Assembly: GCA_947489685.1 (NCBI GenBank)
Contig: CANLEM010000001.1
Span: 124,001-188,000, forward strand
Direction: 5' to 3'
From: an uncultured Aquimarina sp.
Lineage (GTDB): Bacteria > Bacteroidota > Bacteroidia > Flavobacteriales > Flavobacteriaceae
DNA length: 64,000 nucleotides
The notes below the pieces were generated by a model. That model had not been told where the DNA came from. It was given only the letters and a program-made list of their open reading frames with translations, and searched no databases. Both the position numbers and the translations under genes were made by a program. Each line of letters starts with the position of its first letter. Within the stretch, counting starts at the first letter, position 1. This document shows positions 61,435 to 64,000 of this stretch, piece by piece.

Positions 61435-63813
61435 ATGTTTAGAACACATTTGAAAATAGCTTGGAGAAATCTTAAAAAACGTAAAGTCTTTACTTTTATT
61501 AATATTATAGGGCTTTCGCTTGGATTTGGTTGTGCAATTCTGATATTTTTGTTTATTAATCATCACCTTCAATTTGATAATTTTCATCAAAATTCTGATA
61601 GGATTTTTAGGATCGTAACCGAAGAACACCGTAATGATGTGGAGTTTGAAACCGCAGTACCTCCTGGTTTTGCTGATGGTTTTAGATCAGATTATAACTA
61701 TGCTGAAAAAGTGGCAAAACTTTTTATTAGAGAAGACTGGCAAATCAATAGTACAACAACTTCTAAACGTTTTAAAGAAAACATTGCTTTTGCTGAACCA
61801 GAATTTTTCGAAATATTTAATTATCCCCTTACTCAAGAACTCAATACTCGAACGTTAATAGAACCTAATACCGCCTATGTCACCCAAAAGTTCGCTTCAA
61901 GAATGTTTGGTGATGAAAACCCTTTGGGTAAGAACTTTATTTTAGAAAATACAGAAACGATACAGATTATCGGAATACTTAATGATTTACCAAATAATAC
62001 AATGATCAAAGGAGAAGTGTTTTTATCCTTTAAAACACTTGAAAGTTATGATAATTTTGCATCAAGTAATGCATGGGGAGGGATAAACGGTAGCTTACGT
62101 TGTTATGCACTACTTCATCCAAATCAGAATATTAATAATATCGAGAAATCTCTCATTGCTTTGGTAACCAAACATCGTCCACGAAGTAAAAATGTACACC
62201 GCTATAAACTTCAGGCATTACATGAAATTCATTTTGATAATAATTATGATGGTATTAATGTGAGTTTGTTATGGATTTTTGGTTTAATAGGAATATTTCT
62301 GATCTCTGTCGCATGTATCAATTTTATAAATATCTCAACAGCTCAGGCATTTTCTAGATCCAAAGAAATTGGAATCAAAAAAGTATTGGGAAGTTTTAAA
62401 CAGCATTTATTCTGGCAATTTATTTCAGAAACATTTATAATAAGTTTGTTTGCAATGTGCTTGGGTGTTGTTATAGCTATTGCTGTTTTACCTTATTTTA
62501 ATGCCCTTTTCGAACTTCATCTTTCTGCAAGTGCTTTACTGAATATAAAACTTATAAGCTTCACAATTGGCATGTTGATTTGTGTTTCACTTCTTGCTGG
62601 AAGTTATCCAGGGATTTTATTGGCCAGAATTTTACCAACCCTTGCATTAAAAGGTAAGTTGACACAAAAAGATGCTGGCGGAAAATTAACAAGAAAAGTA
62701 TTAGTAACTACTCAATTTATCATTTCTATATTATTAATAGCAACAACTATAATAATTAGTAGGCAAATTAATTATGCAATTAATGCCGATTTAGGTTTTG
62801 AAAAAGATGCAATTGTGATGGTCGAAATTCCAGAAGATCTTGAACCAGTAAAAATAGAAGGATTAAAAGAACGACTAGCACAATTAGCGGGAGTAGAAAA
62901 TGTAACAGCATGTTTGGCAAGCCCAGGAGCTAGTAATAATAACTGGGGAACTGGAATAAAATATCATAATAGACCAGAGTATGAAGAGTTTTCTATTTCT
63001 GCAAAAATGGCCGATGTAGATTATATCAATACTTTTGACCTCCAATTGGTAACCGGGCGCAATTTTTATACTGGTGATTCGATTACCGAGGTTGTGGTTA
63101 ATGAAAAACTTGCTCAACAATTAGGTTTAACCTCTCCTGATGAATTAATTGGAAAACGTGTAGAGCTTAATGGAGGATCTATCAAGGCTGCTATCGTTGG
63201 AGTGATCGCAGATTTTCATGATAAGAACTTTCACGAAAAAATTAACCCTATTTTCATTGCTCCTCAAACAAATGCTTATAGTGAATTGGCGATTAAAATT
63301 AATGATCGAGACGTAAAAAATACGTTAGCCGGAATTGAAGAAAGATGGAAAGAAGTCTTTACAAAATATATTTATGAATTTGATTTCTTGGATGAAAATG
63401 TAGCTCGACAGTATCAGGAAGAACAACGATTATTATCACTGTCTAAACTGTTCTCGACATTGGCTATTTTTATTAGTTGTTTGGGTCTTTATGGACTGAT
63501 TTCATTTTTCGTAGCGCAAAAAACCAAGGAGGTAGGAATCAGAAAAGTACTTGGTAGTAGTGTTACTGGTATTTTGATTTTGTTTATCCAGGATTTTTTC
63601 AAACTCATCTTAATAGCAGGAGCAGTAGCCACGCCATTAGCATGGTACTTTATGAATAATTGGTTACAAAATTATACCTATCATACCAAAATACATTGGT
63701 GGATTTTTGCAACATCTATAGGTGGATTGTTGATTATAACAATGTTAACGATTAGTTATCAGGCAATCAAGGCCGCTACGGCAAATCCTATAAAAAGCTT
63801 AAGAACAGAATAA
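61435..63813 (+). CDS. MacB/FtsX-type ABC permease 3
   Basis: 792 aa from the ATG at 61435 (MFRTHLKIAWRNLKKRKVFTFINIIGL), 20 nt after permease 2. The frame is open for 46 more codons upstream, but those overlap permease 2 and have no membrane-protein character. Same double FtsX architecture (INFINISTAQAFSRSKEIGIKKVLGSFK; FFVAQKTKEVGIRKVLGSSV); ends NPIKSLRTE. Confidence 0.95.
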   Translation: MFRTHLKIAWRNLKKRKVFTFINIIGLSLGFGCAILIFLFINHHLQFDNFHQNSDRIFRIVTEEHRNDVEFETAVPPGFADGFRSDYNYAEKVAKLFIREDWQINSTTTSKRFKENIAFAEPEFFEIFNYPLTQELNTRTLIEPNTAYVTQKFASRMFGDENPLGKNFILENTETIQIIGILNDLPNNTMIKGEVFLSFKTLESYDNFASSNAWGGINGSLRCYALLHPNQNINNIEKSLIALVTKHRPRSKNVHRYKLQALHEIHFDNNYDGINVSLLWIFGLIGIFLISVACINFINISTAQAFSRSKEIGIKKVLGSFKQHLFWQFISETFIISLFAMCLGVVIAIAVLPYFNALFELHLSASALLNIKLISFTIGMLICVSLLAGSYPGILLARILPTLALKGKLTQKDAGGKLTRKVLVTTQFIISILLIATTIIISRQINYAINADLGFEKDAIVMVEIPEDLEPVKIEGLKERLAQLAGVENVTACLASPGASNNNWGTGIKYHNRPEYEEFSISAKMADVDYINTFDLQLVTGRNFYTGDSITEVVVNEKLAQQLGLTSPDELIGKRVELNGGSIKAAIVGVIADFHDKNFHEKINPIFIAPQTNAYSELAIKINDRDVKNTLAGIEERWKEVFTKYIYEFDFLDENVARQYQEEQRLLSLSKLFSTLAIFISCLGLYGLISFFVAQKTKEVGIRKVLGSSVTGILILFIQDFFKLILIAGAVATPLAWYFMNNWLQNYTYHTKIHWWIFATSIGGLLIITMLTISYQAIKAATANPIKSLRTE

Positions 63814-63833
63814 CGATCTAGTTAATTAACATT

Positions 63834-64000
63834 ATGTACACTTTATATTTCAAAATAGCAATACGATATCTGGTAAAGAATAAACTCTATTCTTTTATCA
63901 ACATACTGGGATTGGCCATTGGAGTAGCATCTTTTATTTTGATTATGATGTACGTTACTTATGAACGTAGTTATGATAAATTTAAAGGCTCTGAACAAGT
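63834..64000 (+). CDS. MacB/FtsX-type ABC permease 4, cut by window end
   Basis: 55 codons are visible from the ATG at 63834. MYTLYFKIAIRYLVKNKLY is followed by SFINILGLAIGVASFILIMMYV and YERSYDKFKGSEQ, the same N-terminal membrane anchor and YERSYDKF motif as permease 1. It starts 20 nt after permease 3, continuing the tandem array beyond the window. Confidence 0.9.
   Translation, partial: MYTLYFKIAIRYLVKNKLYSFINILGLAIGVASFILIMMYVTYERSYDKFKGSEQ

Noticed and set aside
1-64000. tRNA, rRNA, CRISPR array, insertion sequence or prophage
   Set aside because: Intergenic regions were read for cloverleaf T-arm patterns, regular repeats and transposase motifs; none found.

Overview
The window is AT-rich bacterial chromosome from a member of the Bacteroidetes, almost certainly a marine-type Flavobacteriaceae. 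Evidence: the gliding-motility lipoprotein gldH between a PSP1/RicT-type gene and a PBP1A gene; BlaI with an M56 protease carrying a TonB-like tail; HEIGH (M57) proteases; a DUF6261 protein; many short Bacteroidetes-style lipoproteins; lack of Shine-Dalgarno sites; and promoters of the form TTG-N17-23-TAnnTTTG. A genus such as Aquimarina would fit, but that is a guess. I see no rRNA or tRNA gene, insertion sequence, prophage or CRISPR array.

Layout. 1-11.2 kb: an edge-cut membrane protein, a BlaI/M56 pair, small lipoproteins, a DUF6261 protein, trpS, a PlsC-type acyltransferase, an ECF sigma/anti-sigma-barrel pair and recA. 11.2-13.4 kb is the one accessory-looking patch: a structured intergenic block, an unknown lipoprotein, a duplicated strong terminator, and two short minus-strand ORFs that look like RiPP (lanthipeptide-type and double-glycine) precursors with no modification enzymes nearby. 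13.4-20.9 kb: trhO, ricT-like/gldH/PBP1A, then a two-subunit CoA-transferase with a 1-Cys peroxiredoxin between the subunits. 21.4-31 kb: two HEIGH metalloproteases around a double-ATPase oligopeptide ABC protein, an NtrY-like kinase, enoyl-CoA hydratase and the yicC-gmk-nadD cluster. 31-48 kb: a BNR propeller protein with hemJ, a membrane-anchored AraC regulator with a sugar dehydrogenase, then hemH, an AraC regulator and hemA-hemC-hemD-hemE-(DUF6973-like)-(EI24)-hemF. Together with hemJ this covers haem synthesis from glutamyl-tRNA to haem except HemL and HemB. 48-64 kb: two lipoproteins, then a sigma-54 two-component system reading away from an efflux operon (TolC, HlyD-like adaptor, MacB-like ATPase, head-GIN protein, and at least four tandem FtsX/MacB permeases; the fourth is cut by the window end).

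How genes work together. The kinase/sigma-54 activator pair next to the efflux operon, with a 13-bp perfect inverted repeat and a degenerate -24/-12 element between them, suggests that the activator switches on the exporter. The haem genes form a near-complete pathway split into divergent units around an AraC-type regulator. Several start codons in an automatic call (TTG) fall inside recognisable promoters, so I moved them to the next ATG; two of these genes then look leaderless. The most novel-looking material is the 11.2-13.4 kb patch and a 48-nt three-way-junction element at 3566-3613.
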